DNA of 64,000 bases from Methylocystis sp. L43. Its GTDB lineage: Bacteria; Pseudomonadota; Alphaproteobacteria; Rhizobiales; Beijerinckiaceae. Location: the NCBI RefSeq assembly GCF_015709525.1, contig NZ_JADNRA010000032.1, positions 124,001 to 188,000 on the forward strand, written 5' to 3'. The notes below the pieces were generated by a model. The model did no database searches and was not told the origin of the DNA. It was given only the letters and a program-made list of their open reading frames with translations. The number at the start of each line of letters is the position of its first letter. The first letter of the stretch is position 1. Shown here piece by piece: positions 50,305 to 59,268 of this stretch. The position numbers and the translations under genes are program-made.

Positions 50305-50391
50305 TCAGCCGGAGTAATAGCTGACGATCGCAGCGCCGAGAAAGAAACCGATCGCCCCTAGAATCATCAGTCTCGTTAAACCTTCCGGCAT
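50305..50391 (-). CDS. 28-residue single-helix membrane peptide
   Basis: ATG 50391 has GGAGAGAG four bases upstream and opens a 28-codon frame ending at TGA 50305. The product is a short basic start (MPEGLTRL) and one hydrophobic helix (MILGAIGFFLGAAIVSYY), then Ser-Gly. It is too short to be found by length filters. Function unknown; it may belong to the class of small membrane proteins that modulate larger partners. Confidence 0.4.
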   Translation of the reverse strand: MPEGLTRLMILGAIGFFLGAAIVSYYSG

Positions 50392-50497
50392 GAACTCTCT
50401 CCAGGCAGCGCCGCTCGCCTCAAATTAGCGGTCTCAAGTCCAAGATCAAGAAGCGCTGCGCCCAGAGCGTCGCGATCGCGTGGGCGGAAAAGAAAAG

Positions 50498-50527
50498 AAA
50501 AACCGCAGGCGACGCGGCCTGCGGTTT
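50498..50527 (-). terminator. Rho-independent terminator of the glycine-zipper gene
   Basis: On the minus strand an 11-bp perfect stem AAACCGCAGGC / GCCTGCGGTTT with a six-base loop is followed by a T-rich tract (TTTCTTTTCTTTTCC). It lies 19 bases after the stop of the upstream gene. Confidence 0.8.
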
Positions 50528-50545
50528 AAAAAATTTAGCACGCCT

Positions 50546-50836
50546 TTAGTAGTTATAGAAAGCGACGCAGACGCGGTTGCCGTAATAGTCCCAGCCCCAG
50601 CGCGCACAGCGTGGCGGCGGAGCGGTCGCCGCGCCGACGACGGCGCCGCTGGCCGCGCCGATCGCCGCGCCGGCAAGCGTGCCGCCCGCGCGTCCGCCGG
50701 ACGCCAGCGCGCCAATGCCCGCGCCGCCTAGGCCGCCGATCACGGCGCCGCCTGCTGCGCGTTCACCGGGAGTGTTGCACGCCGCAAGCGGCGCGGCCGC
50801 CGCCAGGGCGGTCGTCAGCAGCAGAACTTTCTTCAT
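50546..50836 (-). CDS. Glycine-zipper lipoprotein
   Basis: 96 residues. A signal peptide with lipobox LAAC puts the lipidated Cys at residue 20. Residues about 30-72 are a glycine zipper (GGAVIGGLGGAGIGAL, then AGAAIGAASGAVVGAA), as in SlyB/17-kDa surface antigen-like proteins. The end (CARWGWDYYGNRVCVAFYNY) is aromatic with two Cys. It sits in the envelope, probably outer membrane; function unknown. Own terminator. Confidence 0.8.
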   Translation of the reverse strand: MKKVLLLTTALAAAAPLAACNTPGERAAGGAVIGGLGGAGIGALASGGRAGGTLAGAAIGAASGAVVGAATAPPPRCARWGWDYYGNRVCVAFYNY

Positions 50837-51171
50837 GCGTTTCTCCTAGGGTGAGGCTGGATCGTCCGCATCCAGGCGAAGCGGCGCCGGACCAGTCCGT
50901 TCAATGCGCGCCGCGCGAGTCTTTAACGACGCCGCGGCCGGCGACCGCTTGGGTATGCCGCAAGCCGCATTGGCGTCGCGTGGAGTTTAATAAAAGCGGT
51001 CTGCGATGACTGTCGCAAAAATACAACATCGTGCGAGTTTCAGGCGTTCGCCGCTTAGGAAAAGCCCGAAACGCGACGCGTTTTCGCCATAAAGGGACGC
51101 GCGCGGCGCTTGGGGCGGGGCCGTAAATTTGCTAGCAGCCACTGTCATTTGCTTTGAAGGACATCGCTCTC
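50837..51171. other. Intergenic region between divergent genes
   Basis: 335 bases without a gene. It must hold the promoters of the glycine-zipper gene (left) and ispA (right). I see no convincing -35/-10 pair or dyad. Confidence 0.4.
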
Positions 51172-52104
51172 ATGGATGCAGCCGCATGCGCGGAGGAATT
51201 TCGCCGCCGTCTCGACGCCGCCGCCGACGCCACCGAATCCGCGCTCGACGCGCTGCTCGCGCCTGCGCCGCTTCCCGGCGAGATCGCCCGTCCCCCGCGC
51301 CTTCTCGAAGCGATGCGTTATTCCTCGCTTGGCGGCGGCAAGCGGCTGCGGCCGTTTCTCGTCATCGAATCCGCGCGACTCTTTGGCGTCGTCGGCGAAT
51401 CGGCGCTGCGCACCGCCTGCGCGCTTGAAATGATTCATTGCTATTCGCTCGTCCATGACGACTTGCCGGCGATGGACGATGACGATCTGCGCCGCGGCCG
51501 GCCGACGACTCATAAGGCCTTCGACGAGGCGACGGCGATCCTGGCGGGCGACGGGCTGTTGACCTACGCGTTCGACGTCGTCGCCGATCCGAAGACGCAT
51601 CAAGACGCTGGCGTGCGCGCGGCGCTGGTGCTCGCCTTGGCCCGCGCGGCGGGGCTTGGCGGCATGGTCGGCGGACAGGCGCTCGACCTTGCCGCTGAAA
51701 CCGCGGCGACGCCGCTCACGCTCGAAGAAACCTTGCAGATGCAGGCGATGAAGACGGGCGCTCTGTTACGCTTCGCCGTCGACGCCGGAGGCATCCTCGG
51801 CGGCGCGTCTGTGTCGCAGGCGCGTGCGCTGACGCGCTATGGCGAAGCGCTGGGCGCGGCTTTTCAGATCGCCGACGACATTCTCGACGCAGAGGGCGAC
51901 AGCGCCGCGCTCGGCAAGCGCGCCGGCAAAGACGCCGAACGCGGCAAGGCGACTCTCGTCGGTCTTCTCGGTCTCGACGCCGCGCGCGCGAGACGGGACG
52001 CGCTGGTCGCGGAAGCGACGGCGGCGCTGCGCGAGACAGGACTGGGGGAGGGAACCGACATTCTGGCGGAGGCCGCCCGTTTCGTCGCCGCGCGGCGCAA
52101 CTGA
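51172..52104 (+). CDS. ispA: Polyprenyl synthetase, farnesyl diphosphate synthase type
   Basis: 310 residues from ATG 51172, with AAGGA ten bases upstream (a TTG six codons earlier overlaps this site and is rejected). The first Asp motif is LVHDDLPAMDDDDLRRGRPTTHK and the second FQIADDILDAEGD. Features before the first motif fit FPP synthase rather than a long-chain enzyme, although geranylgeranyl formation cannot be excluded. FPP made here would feed HpnCDE and quinone synthesis. Confidence 0.9.
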   Translation: MDAAACAEEFRRRLDAAADATESALDALLAPAPLPGEIARPPRLLEAMRYSSLGGGKRLRPFLVIESARLFGVVGESALRTACALEMIHCYSLVHDDLPAMDDDDLRRGRPTTHKAFDEATAILAGDGLLTYAFDVVADPKTHQDAGVRAALVLALARAAGLGGMVGGQALDLAAETAATPLTLEETLQMQAMKTGALLRFAVDAGGILGGASVSQARALTRYGEALGAAFQIADDILDAEGDSAALGKRAGKDAERGKATLVGLLGLDAARARRDALVAEATAALRETGLGEGTDILAEAARFVAARRN

Positions 52105-52116
52105 GGAATCGCGCCG

Positions 52117-52833
52117 ATGCCCCGACTAGGACTGTCCACGACCCGTCGGCGCGCCTCGGCGATCCTGGCGCCATTTCGTATTGTTCGCGCGCGCCCGCAG
52201 CTCTTTCTCAGTCTCGCGCTCGGCGTCATTGTCGGATTGCTTCTGCCGCAGGCGATGCAGCCGGTCGCCCGCGCGCTCGTCGCATGGAACGCCGTCGCGC
52301 TGTGCTATTTCGCTCTCGTCTACATGCTCATCGCGGGCGCCACGCACGACACCATTCGCGAGCGCGCCCAGATTCTCGACGAGGGCCGCTTCGTCATGCT
52401 GTTGCTCACGACGGCGATCGCCACCGCCTCTTTCGGAGCCGTCGTCGTCGAGCTTGGTTCGGTGAAGTCAATGGAAGGCTGGGAGAAGGGCGCAGCCATC
52501 GCGCTCACCATCATCACGGTGCTCAATTCCTGGCTGTTCCTGCACCTGACCTTCGCCTTTCACTATGCGCATGAATTCTACTTCGAGGAAGAGCATGATC
52601 CGGACGAGCCGCCGACGGCGCGCGGCGGACTGCATTTTCCTAACACCCGGATGCCGCAATACATCGACTTCCTGTATTTTTCCTACGTCATCGGCGTCGC
52701 CTTTCAGACGGCCGACATAGAAACCTGCTCGTCGCCGATGAGACTGCTGGTGGCGACGCATGGCATCGTCGCGTTTTTTTACAACACCACCATCCTCGCG
52801 CTCATGGTGAACGTCGCCAGCCAGCTGGTCTGA
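52117..52833 (+). CDS. DUF1345 membrane protein
   Basis: 238 residues. Five or so hydrophobic helices, with the family pattern WNAVALCYFALVYMLIA, HLTFAFHYAHEFY and the region after FPNTRMPQYIDFLYFSYVIGVAFQTADIE. The last piece resembles a small ion-channel-like segment, but function is unknown. It starts 12 bases after ispA and ends seven bases before the MFS gene, so the three are probably co-transcribed. Confidence 0.85.
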   Translation: MPRLGLSTTRRRASAILAPFRIVRARPQLFLSLALGVIVGLLLPQAMQPVARALVAWNAVALCYFALVYMLIAGATHDTIRERAQILDEGRFVMLLLTTAIATASFGAVVVELGSVKSMEGWEKGAAIALTIITVLNSWLFLHLTFAFHYAHEFYFEEEHDPDEPPTARGGLHFPNTRMPQYIDFLYFSYVIGVAFQTADIETCSSPMRLLVATHGIVAFFYNTTILALMVNVASQLV

Positions 52834-52840
52834 AGGACAT

Positions 52841-54148
52841 ATGAAGGAAGACGCGGCGGCGATCGACATCAAGACCGAAGCCGCGCGACTGCGCGCGATT
52901 TTGATCGGCTCGGTCGGCAATCTCGTCGAATGGTACGACTTTTACGTCTATTCGGCCTTTTCGCTTTACTTCGTCGACTCGTTCTTTCCTGGCGAAGACC
53001 CCCTCGCGCAGATGATGTCGGCCTCCGGCGTCTTTGCGCTTGGTTTCTTGATGCGGCCGATCGGCGCCTATGTCTTCGGACGGATCGGGGACGGGCGCGG
53101 CCGGCGCGCCGCGCTGATGCTCTCGGTGCTGCTGATGTGTCTGGGTTCGCTCCTCATCGCGCTCGCGCCGACCTATGCGACGATCGGCGTCGGCGCGCCG
53201 GCGACGCTGCTCTTCGCGCGCCTCGTTCAGGGCGTCAGTCTTGGCGGCGAATATGGGTCGAGCGCGACCTATCTTGCCGAGATGGCGCATCCCGAGCGCC
53301 GCGGTTTCTATTCGAGCTTTCAATATGTGACGATGATCGCCGGCCAATTGCTGGCGCTTTGCGTGCTGCTCATCTTGCAGAATGTTGCGCTCGACGCTCA
53401 GGCGCTGCGCGACTGGGGTTGGCGCATCCCCTTCGCCTTCGGCGCGCTGCTCGCCATCGTGGCGCTCTATATGCGCCGCGACCTTGCCGAGACGCCCGCC
53501 TTCAAGGCGTCGCGCGCCGAGCGGCGGCGCGGATCGCTCAGCGCGCTGCTCGCGCATAAGCGGGAGACGGCGACAGTCGTTGGACTGACGCTCGGCGGCA
53601 CCATCGCCTTCTATGTCTACACGACCTACATGCAGAAATTTTTGAAGCTCTCCGCCGGATTGAGCGATGCGGAGACGACGTGGATTGCGGCCGGCTCGCT
53701 TCTCTTCGCGCTATGCCTGCAACCGATCTACGGCGCCTTGTCGGATCGCGTCGGCCGCCGGCCGATGCTCATCGCCTTCGGCGTGCTGGGAACGATCTTC
53801 ACGGTTCCGCTGCTGACTGCGATTCAGAATGCGCGAGACGCATGGATCGCCTTTGCGCTCATCTGCTGCGCCTGGCTGATCGTCGCGCTCTATACGTCCA
53901 TCAACGCCGTCGTGAAGGCCGAACTCTTTCCAGCGGCGATCCGCGTCACCGGCGTCGCGCTGCCGTATGCGGCGACGGTGTCGCTCTTTGGCGGTTCGGC
54001 GGAATATGTGGCGCTCTGGTTCAAGGCGCAGGGGCATGAGAGCTGGTTCTTCTACTATGCGAGCGCCGCAATCTTCATTTCGCTCATCGTCTACGCGACG
54101 ATGCCGGATACGAAGAGGAATTCTCGGATTGAGCAGGAAGAAAGTTAG
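52841..54148 (+). CDS. MFS transporter, metabolite:H+ symporter family (KgtP/ProP-like)
   Basis: 435 residues with 12 membrane helices. The family N-terminus GSVGNLVEWYDFYVYSAFSLYF, the loop motif GRIGDGRGRRAAL and RLVQGVSLGGEYGSSATYLAEMA place it in the MHS group that imports alpha-ketoglutarate, citrate, proline or similar solutes. The exact solute is open. Its stop overlaps the end of the convergent Uma2-type gene by four bases. Confidence 0.88.
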   Translation: MKEDAAAIDIKTEAARLRAILIGSVGNLVEWYDFYVYSAFSLYFVDSFFPGEDPLAQMMSASGVFALGFLMRPIGAYVFGRIGDGRGRRAALMLSVLLMCLGSLLIALAPTYATIGVGAPATLLFARLVQGVSLGGEYGSSATYLAEMAHPERRGFYSSFQYVTMIAGQLLALCVLLILQNVALDAQALRDWGWRIPFAFGALLAIVALYMRRDLAETPAFKASRAERRRGSLSALLAHKRETATVVGLTLGGTIAFYVYTTYMQKFLKLSAGLSDAETTWIAAGSLLFALCLQPIYGALSDRVGRRPMLIAFGVLGTIFTVPLLTAIQNARDAWIAFALICCAWLIVALYTSINAVVKAELFPAAIRVTGVALPYAATVSLFGGSAEYVALWFKAQGHESWFFYYASAAIFISLIVYATMPDTKRNSRIEQEES

Positions 54149-54762
54149 GCCTGCTCCGCAGCCGGCCCTATGCCGAGGTCCGACAGGCGCACAGCAAGTT
54201 CGGGCGCAAGCATCGGCGTCGCAAGCTCGCTTGACGGAAGCTCCGCGATCTCCGCGTAGCCGCTGGCGCCCAACCGGCGATGAATCCAGATTGTCGCGCG
54301 AATGGCGTCGACGACCCACACCTCGCGAACGCCATGAGCCGCATAAATGCCGATCTTACGGCCCTTGTCGTAATTGAGGCTCGAATCCGCGACTTCGATC
54401 GCCAGCAGCACAGAAGATCCGTCGAGCGCCTGAAGATCGAGATCGCGACGAAAGACACAGAAATCTGGCTCGACAAACGTGCGTGCGTCGAGCCGAAGCG
54501 TGGTTTCCGGCGCGATGGTCAGATGGGCTGGCGCAACACGTTGCAAGAATCGATTCAGCTCAATCTTAATCCACTCATGCCGAGCCCCCTTGGGCGACAT
54601 GGGCACGACCTCCCCGCCGATGAGTTCGAACCGTTCGTCTTCGTCGATGATGCCGACGCGGACCATCTCCTCGACCTCGGCGACCGTCCAGCAGCGCCGA
54701 GGCATGCCCTCGGCGGCCTGGGTCGAGAGTGGGAGTGACGCGGGTCGCAGATGCGGGTTCAT
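54145..54762 (-). CDS. Uma2-family (DUF820) putative endonuclease
   Basis: 205 residues. The PD-(D/E)XK-like core of Uma2 is visible: FELIGGEVVPMSP, then RTFVEPDFCVFRRD and VLLAIEVADSSLNYDKGRKIGIYAAHGVREVWVVD. This family is abundant in cyanobacteria and some alphaproteobacteria. Nuclease activity is a prediction from fold; biological role unknown. It lies 34 bases upstream of the rpoD stop side, same strand as rpoD. Confidence 0.88.
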   Translation of the reverse strand: MNPHLRPASLPLSTQAAEGMPRRCWTVAEVEEMVRVGIIDEDERFELIGGEVVPMSPKGARHEWIKIELNRFLQRVAPAHLTIAPETTLRLDARTFVEPDFCVFRRDLDLQALDGSSVLLAIEVADSSLNYDKGRKIGIYAAHGVREVWVVDAIRATIWIHRRLGASGYAEIAELPSSELATPMLAPELAVRLSDLGIGPAAEQA

Positions 54763-54796
54763 ATGGGCGCCATAGCACGTCCAGCGCTGGGGGACG

Positions 54797-56815
54797 TCAG
54801 TTATCCAAAAAGCTTCGGAGCTTCCGGCTCCTTGACGGATGCTTCAGCTTCCGCAGCGCCTTTGCCTCGATCTGACGGATGCGCTCGCGCGTCACCGAGA
54901 ACTGCTGGCCGACTTCTTCGAGCGTGTGGTCGGTGTTCATGCCGATGCCAAAGCGCATGCGCAGCACGCGTTCCTCGCGCGGCGTCAGCGAGGAGAGAAC
55001 GCGCGTCGTCGTCTCGCGCAGATTCGACTGGATCGCCGCCTCGATCGGCAGCACGGCGTTCTTGTCCTCGATGAAATCCCCAAGATGCGAATCCTCCTCG
55101 TCGCCGATCGGCGTTTCGAGCGAGATCGGCTCCTTGGCGATTTTCAAAACCTTGCGCACTTTCTCGAGCGGCATGGCGAGCTTCTCGGAAAGCTCTTCGG
55201 GAGTCGGCTCGCGTCCGATCTCATGCAGCATCTGGCGCGAGGTGCGCACGATCTTGTTGATCGTCTCGATCATATGCACGGGAATGCGGATCGTGCGCGC
55301 CTGGTCGGCGATCGAGCGGGTGATCGCCTGACGAATCCACCATGTCGCATAGGTCGAGAATTTATAGCCGCGGCGATATTCGAATTTGTCGACGGCCTTC
55401 ATCAGACCGATGTTGCCTTCCTGGATGAGGTCGAGGAATTGCAGGCCGCGATTGGTGTATTTCTTGGCGATCGAGATGACGAGACGCAGATTCGCCTCGA
55501 CCATTTCCTTTTTCGCCTGCCGGGCTTCGCGCTCGCCCTTCTGCACCATATGCACGATCTTGCGGAACTCGGAGATCTCGAGTCCCGTCTCGGTCGCAAG
55601 CGCATGAATGTCGCCGCGCAGATCCTTGATGCGATCCTTGTCCGCGGCGACGAACTCCCTCCAGCCCTTGGAGCCGAGCTTGGCGACGCGCATGACCCAC
55701 TTCGGGTCGAGCTCCGAGCCGTGGAACTTGTCAATGAAGTCTTCGCGCATCACGCCGTGGCTGTCGGCGAGCCGCAGGAGCTTCGTCTCATAGCCGATGA
55801 GTCGCTTGTTGATGTCGTAGAGCTGCTCGACCAGCGCTTCGATGCGGTTCTGGTTCAGCGACAGCGATTTGACGTCGGCGACGACTTCCTTCTTGAGCGT
55901 CTTATATTTGCGTTCCTGCGCGGGCGTCAGGGTCTCGTTCTTGAGCTTGTTCTCGACGTTCTGGTCCTGGAGCCGGCGCAGCTTCTTATACGCGTCGGCG
56001 ATGCGCGCGAAGGTTTCGAGGACCTTCGGCTTCAGTTCCAATTCCATCGCCGAGAGCGACACGGAGTTTTCCATGTCGTCTTCTTCCTCGAAAGATTCTT
56101 CGGCGGGCGGGACGTCCTCCTGCAGCCCGGCGGGCGGGGTCCGCGGCGCGGTCGCCGGCGCCACCAGGTCGGCGGCGGGCGCCGGCTCAGCGGTTTTCGT
56201 CGCCTTGCCCTCGGGCCCGGCGTAGGTCGCCTCAAGATCGATGATGTCGCGCAGCAGGACCTTGCCGGCTTCCAATTCCTCGCGCCAGATGATGATCGCC
56301 TGAAAGGTCAGCGGGCTCTCGCAGAGCCCGGCGATCATCGCCTCGCGTCCGGCCTCGATGCGCTTGGCGATCGCGATTTCGCCTTCTCGCGACAGAAGTT
56401 CGACCGAGCCCATCTCGCGCAGATACATGCGCACGGGGTCGTCGGTGCGATCGGCGGGCTCCGACGTGCGCGTCGCCACCGCGGTCGCACGCGGGGTCTC
56501 GACGAGTTCCCCGCCTTCCGGTTCTTCTTCCTCGGGGCTTTGTTCTTCGGCCTCGACGTCGTCCGGATCGTCGCCTTCAGAGACAGTGATGCCCATCTCT
56601 GAGAGCATCGCGTAGACGTCCTCGATCTGATCCGACGACACTTCCTCGGACGGCAGCACCGCGTTCAGCTCGGCATAGGTGACAAAGCCGCGTTTTTTCG
56701 CGAGCTTGATCATCCGCTTGACGGCGGCGTCGTTGAGATCGAGAAGCGGTCCGTCGGAAGCCTCCGTCGCCGCTACGGTTTCGTTCTCGACCTTATTTTC
56801 GTCTTTCTTCGCCAT
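54797..56815 (-). CDS. rpoD: RNA polymerase primary sigma factor (sigma-70)
   Basis: 672 residues. Region 1.1 and an acidic insert ([15 protein letters not shown]) lead to region 1.2 ([12 protein letters not shown]), a long non-conserved region, region 2 ([46 protein letters not shown]), region 3 and region 4.2 ([27 protein letters not shown]). All are intact. ATG 56815 begins MAKKDENK; a codon pair upstream is also in frame. Downstream of dnaG, the usual dnaG-rpoD order. Confidence 0.97.
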   Translation of the reverse strand: MAKKDENKVENETVAATEASDGPLLDLNDAAVKRMIKLAKKRGFVTYAELNAVLPSEEVSSDQIEDVYAMLSEMGITVSEGDDPDDVEAEEQSPEEEEPEGGELVETPRATAVATRTSEPADRTDDPVRMYLREMGSVELLSREGEIAIAKRIEAGREAMIAGLCESPLTFQAIIIWREELEAGKVLLRDIIDLEATYAGPEGKATKTAEPAPAADLVAPATAPRTPPAGLQEDVPPAEESFEEEDDMENSVSLSAMELELKPKVLETFARIADAYKKLRRLQDQNVENKLKNETLTPAQERKYKTLKKEVVADVKSLSLNQNRIEALVEQLYDINKRLIGYETKLLRLADSHGVMREDFIDKFHGSELDPKWVMRVAKLGSKGWREFVAADKDRIKDLRGDIHALATETGLEISEFRKIVHMVQKGEREARQAKKEMVEANLRLVISIAKKYTNRGLQFLDLIQEGNIGLMKAVDKFEYRRGYKFSTYATWWIRQAITRSIADQARTIRIPVHMIETINKIVRTSRQMLHEIGREPTPEELSEKLAMPLEKVRKVLKIAKEPISLETPIGDEEDSHLGDFIEDKNAVLPIEAAIQSNLRETTTRVLSSLTPREERVLRMRFGIGMNTDHTLEEVGQQFSVTRERIRQIEAKALRKLKHPSRSRKLRSFLDN

Positions 56816-57025
56816 CCACAAGCTCCAAACGCCTCGCCCCGGATCGGCTCCCCGAACCAGGCAAGGCGCAAGTTTTCCAAAAATAGCCAGAGAGGCCGGC
56901 CCTCTCTACGCCAAAGCGCGGCAAGCGGACGAAAAAAGCCCTGCCGACCGCGAAAATACCTTCGCACCGCCCCCTAGCGGCGCGTCTTCCATCCCCTCTT
57001 CGCCACGGCGCCAACCCATGCGAAT

Positions 57026-58930
57026 TCACAAATTGCGCGATGGCCGGCCGGAAAGCGACCCATACCCTTCCACCGCTGCTTCTGCGCCCTCGAGCGCCGA
57101 CAACTGGGTCTGAATATCCTTCAGCCGCGCATGATCCCGCTCGCTGGGGTTGTCGGCGAGCAGCGCTTGCACCGCGCGCAACTCTCTATTTAACGCCAAT
57201 GATCTGCGATGCAAGGCGAAAGCCTGTCGCAGGCTCTCGCCGGCGTCCGCCGCCGCAGCCTCGGGGCGCACGCTCCAGAGCGTCGAATGGGCGGCCATCG
57301 CCTCCAGCCGGGCGACCGTCCGCGCGAGTCCAAGCGACGCTAAGAACGGGTGAAGCTCAAGTTTATCGCCCGCGCTGCTCTCCGCAAATCGCAGGAGCGC
57401 GTCGCGCAAGTCGCGCGCGTCGGCGGACTCAAGATCAAGCGTGGCCAGATCCTCCGCACGGGAGTCGATCAGATCCGGATGGTTGATCAGGATCAACAGG
57501 ATAAGCGCCTCACGCGGCGCAATCGCCGACTTGACGCCGCGAAACAGCGGCGAATTCGCCAAGCCTGGACCAATGGTCAAAGGGCCCTCGTCGGAAGCGC
57601 GCCGGCGACCGCTCGCGCCACGCCGCGCGACGTCTGGTCGTCGAAACTGGGCGCGCCGGTCGCGACTAAAGAGGCGATCCAGCCGCTGCGCCAGCTCCTG
57701 GAGGTAATGACGTCGCAGGTCGTCATCGCCGATCTGACCGACAATCTCGCGCAGCCGCCGCTCGAGGGCGGCGCGGCGCTCGGGCGTGTCGAGCGTCGTC
57801 GCGTCGGTCTCGCGCATCCACAGGAGATCGACGAGCGGCAGCGGGTGGTTCAAAGCTTCCGCAAGCGCCTCGGCCCCGCTTGAGCGCAGCAGTTCGTCAG
57901 GGTCCTGGCCGTCCGGCAGAAGGACGAATCGCAGCGAGCGCCCGGGGCCAATCAGCGGCAGCGCCGTATCCACGGCCCGAAAGGCCGCTTTCAATCCCGC
58001 CTTGTCGCCGTCGAAGCAGAGGATCGGCTCCTCGGCCAGGCGCCAGAGCAGGGCGCATTGTTCGGGAGTCAACGCCGTGCCGAGCGGGGCGACGGCGTTG
58101 GGGAAGCCCGCAGCGGCCAGCGCGATGACGTCGACATAGCCCTCGACGGCGATCACCGCGCCGGTTTCATGCGCCGTCTTGCGGGCGTTGTGCAGATTGT
58201 AAAGCGTCGCGCCCTTGTGAAAGAGCGGCGTCTCGGGGGAGTTGAGATATTTGGCCTGAGCCTCCGCCTCCAGCGCGCGGCCGCCAAAGGCGATGACCCG
58301 TCCGGCGCGGTCGCAGATCGGAAACATCACCCGATTGCGGAACCGATCGTAAGGAACGGCGATCTCCTCGCCGTGGACGAGCAGGCCCGCTTCGATCATG
58401 GTTTCGACGCTTGCGCCCTTGGCGGCGAGGTGATCGCGCAGCGCATGGCGCTCGGGCGGCGCAAAACCCAGACGGAATTTTTCGCGCGCGGCCAAGGAAA
58501 TCTGCCTGCGGTCGAGATAGGCGCGCGCTTCGCGACCCGCGGCGCCGGCGAGCTGCTTTTCGAAAAAGACCGCCGCCGCCTCCAGCGCCTCGCCCAGCGT
58601 CGCGCGCCGTCGATCCTGTTCCTGCTGCTCTTTGGTCTCGACGGGCAGGGGCAGGCCGGCGAGGGCCGCCAGCCTCTCCACCGCCTCGGGGAAGGAGAGC
58701 CCCTCCGTCTCCATGAGAAAATCGAAGATGTTGCCGTTCTTCCCGGCGGAGAAGTCGAACCAGCGCATCTTCTGGTCGTTGACGTAAAAGGAGGGAGTCT
58801 TTTCGGCGTTGAAGGGCGACAAGCCCCGCCACTCCCTGCCTTCCTTCCGAAGCTTCACCTTCTGGCGCACGACCTCGGAGACGGGCAGGCGCGCCCGTAT
58901 CTCATCGAGGAAGGAAGGGGAAAAGCGCAT
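57026..58930 (-). CDS. dnaG: DNA primase
   Basis: 634 residues. The TOPRIM domain is clear (VIAVEGYVDVIAL, ILCFDGDKAGLKAA), as are the N-terminal RNA-polymerase-like domain and a variable C-terminal helicase-binding domain. The N-terminal zinc-ribbon fold is there (LSPFNAEKTPSFYVND, RWFDFSAGKNGNIFDF), but the four zinc ligands of the E. coli type are replaced: by alignment they correspond to Ser38, Asn41, Asp59 and Ala62. It makes primers at the replication fork. rpoD follows 210 bases downstream. Confidence 0.95.
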   Translation of the reverse strand: MRFSPSFLDEIRARLPVSEVVRQKVKLRKEGREWRGLSPFNAEKTPSFYVNDQKMRWFDFSAGKNGNIFDFLMETEGLSFPEAVERLAALAGLPLPVETKEQQEQDRRRATLGEALEAAAVFFEKQLAGAAGREARAYLDRRQISLAAREKFRLGFAPPERHALRDHLAAKGASVETMIEAGLLVHGEEIAVPYDRFRNRVMFPICDRAGRVIAFGGRALEAEAQAKYLNSPETPLFHKGATLYNLHNARKTAHETGAVIAVEGYVDVIALAAAGFPNAVAPLGTALTPEQCALLWRLAEEPILCFDGDKAGLKAAFRAVDTALPLIGPGRSLRFVLLPDGQDPDELLRSSGAEALAEALNHPLPLVDLLWMRETDATTLDTPERRAALERRLREIVGQIGDDDLRRHYLQELAQRLDRLFSRDRRAQFRRPDVARRGASGRRRASDEGPLTIGPGLANSPLFRGVKSAIAPREALILLILINHPDLIDSRAEDLATLDLESADARDLRDALLRFAESSAGDKLELHPFLASLGLARTVARLEAMAAHSTLWSVRPEAAAADAGESLRQAFALHRRSLALNRELRAVQALLADNPSERDHARLKDIQTQLSALEGAEAAVEGYGSLSGRPSRNL

Positions 58931-59022
58931 CGGCTCTCCCTAGCACTCCTTTGCGGCAGGGCGCGAATTCACCAGGATCGTTTGGTCGCCCGCCCGACTC
59001 ACGGCAAATAGGGAGCATAACG

Positions 59023-59262
59023 TTGAGACAGAAAATGACTGAAGCGGAAATTGACGCCGCCGTCGCAGCCGATCCCGATTGGGCGGAGTTCGAGACCGTC
59101 GACTGGAGCAAGGCGGAGATCGTCACGCCACCGAGAAAGCAAGCGATTTCGATCCGCCTTGATCAGGACCTGATCGATTATTTCAAGTCGCAAGGCCCGG
59201 GCTATCAGCGGCGCATCAACGCCGTCCTGCGCAGCTATGTGAAGCAGCGCAAGGCGGGTTGA
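59023..59262 (+). CDS. Orphan BrnA-like antitoxin
   Basis: 79 residues. The DNA-binding ribbon-helix-helix part KQAISIRLDQDLIDYFKSQGPGYQRRINAVLRSYV near residues 35-70 matches the BrnA antitoxin family. I prefer the TTG at 59023 because GGGAG lies seven bases upstream; ATG 59035 is the alternative. A BrnT toxin should lie just upstream on the same strand, but that space is the dnaG promoter region, so the toxin is missing. Confidence 0.75.
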   Translation: MRQKMTEAEIDAAVAADPDWAEFETVDWSKAEIVTPPRKQAISIRLDQDLIDYFKSQGPGYQRRINAVLRSYVKQRKAG

Positions 59263-59268
59263 GCGCGG

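Noticed and set aside
50113-50361. 82-codon plus-strand ORF
   Set aside because: Low-complexity Arg/Ser/Ala translation without motif; it overlaps the better-supported 28-codon minus-strand ORF.
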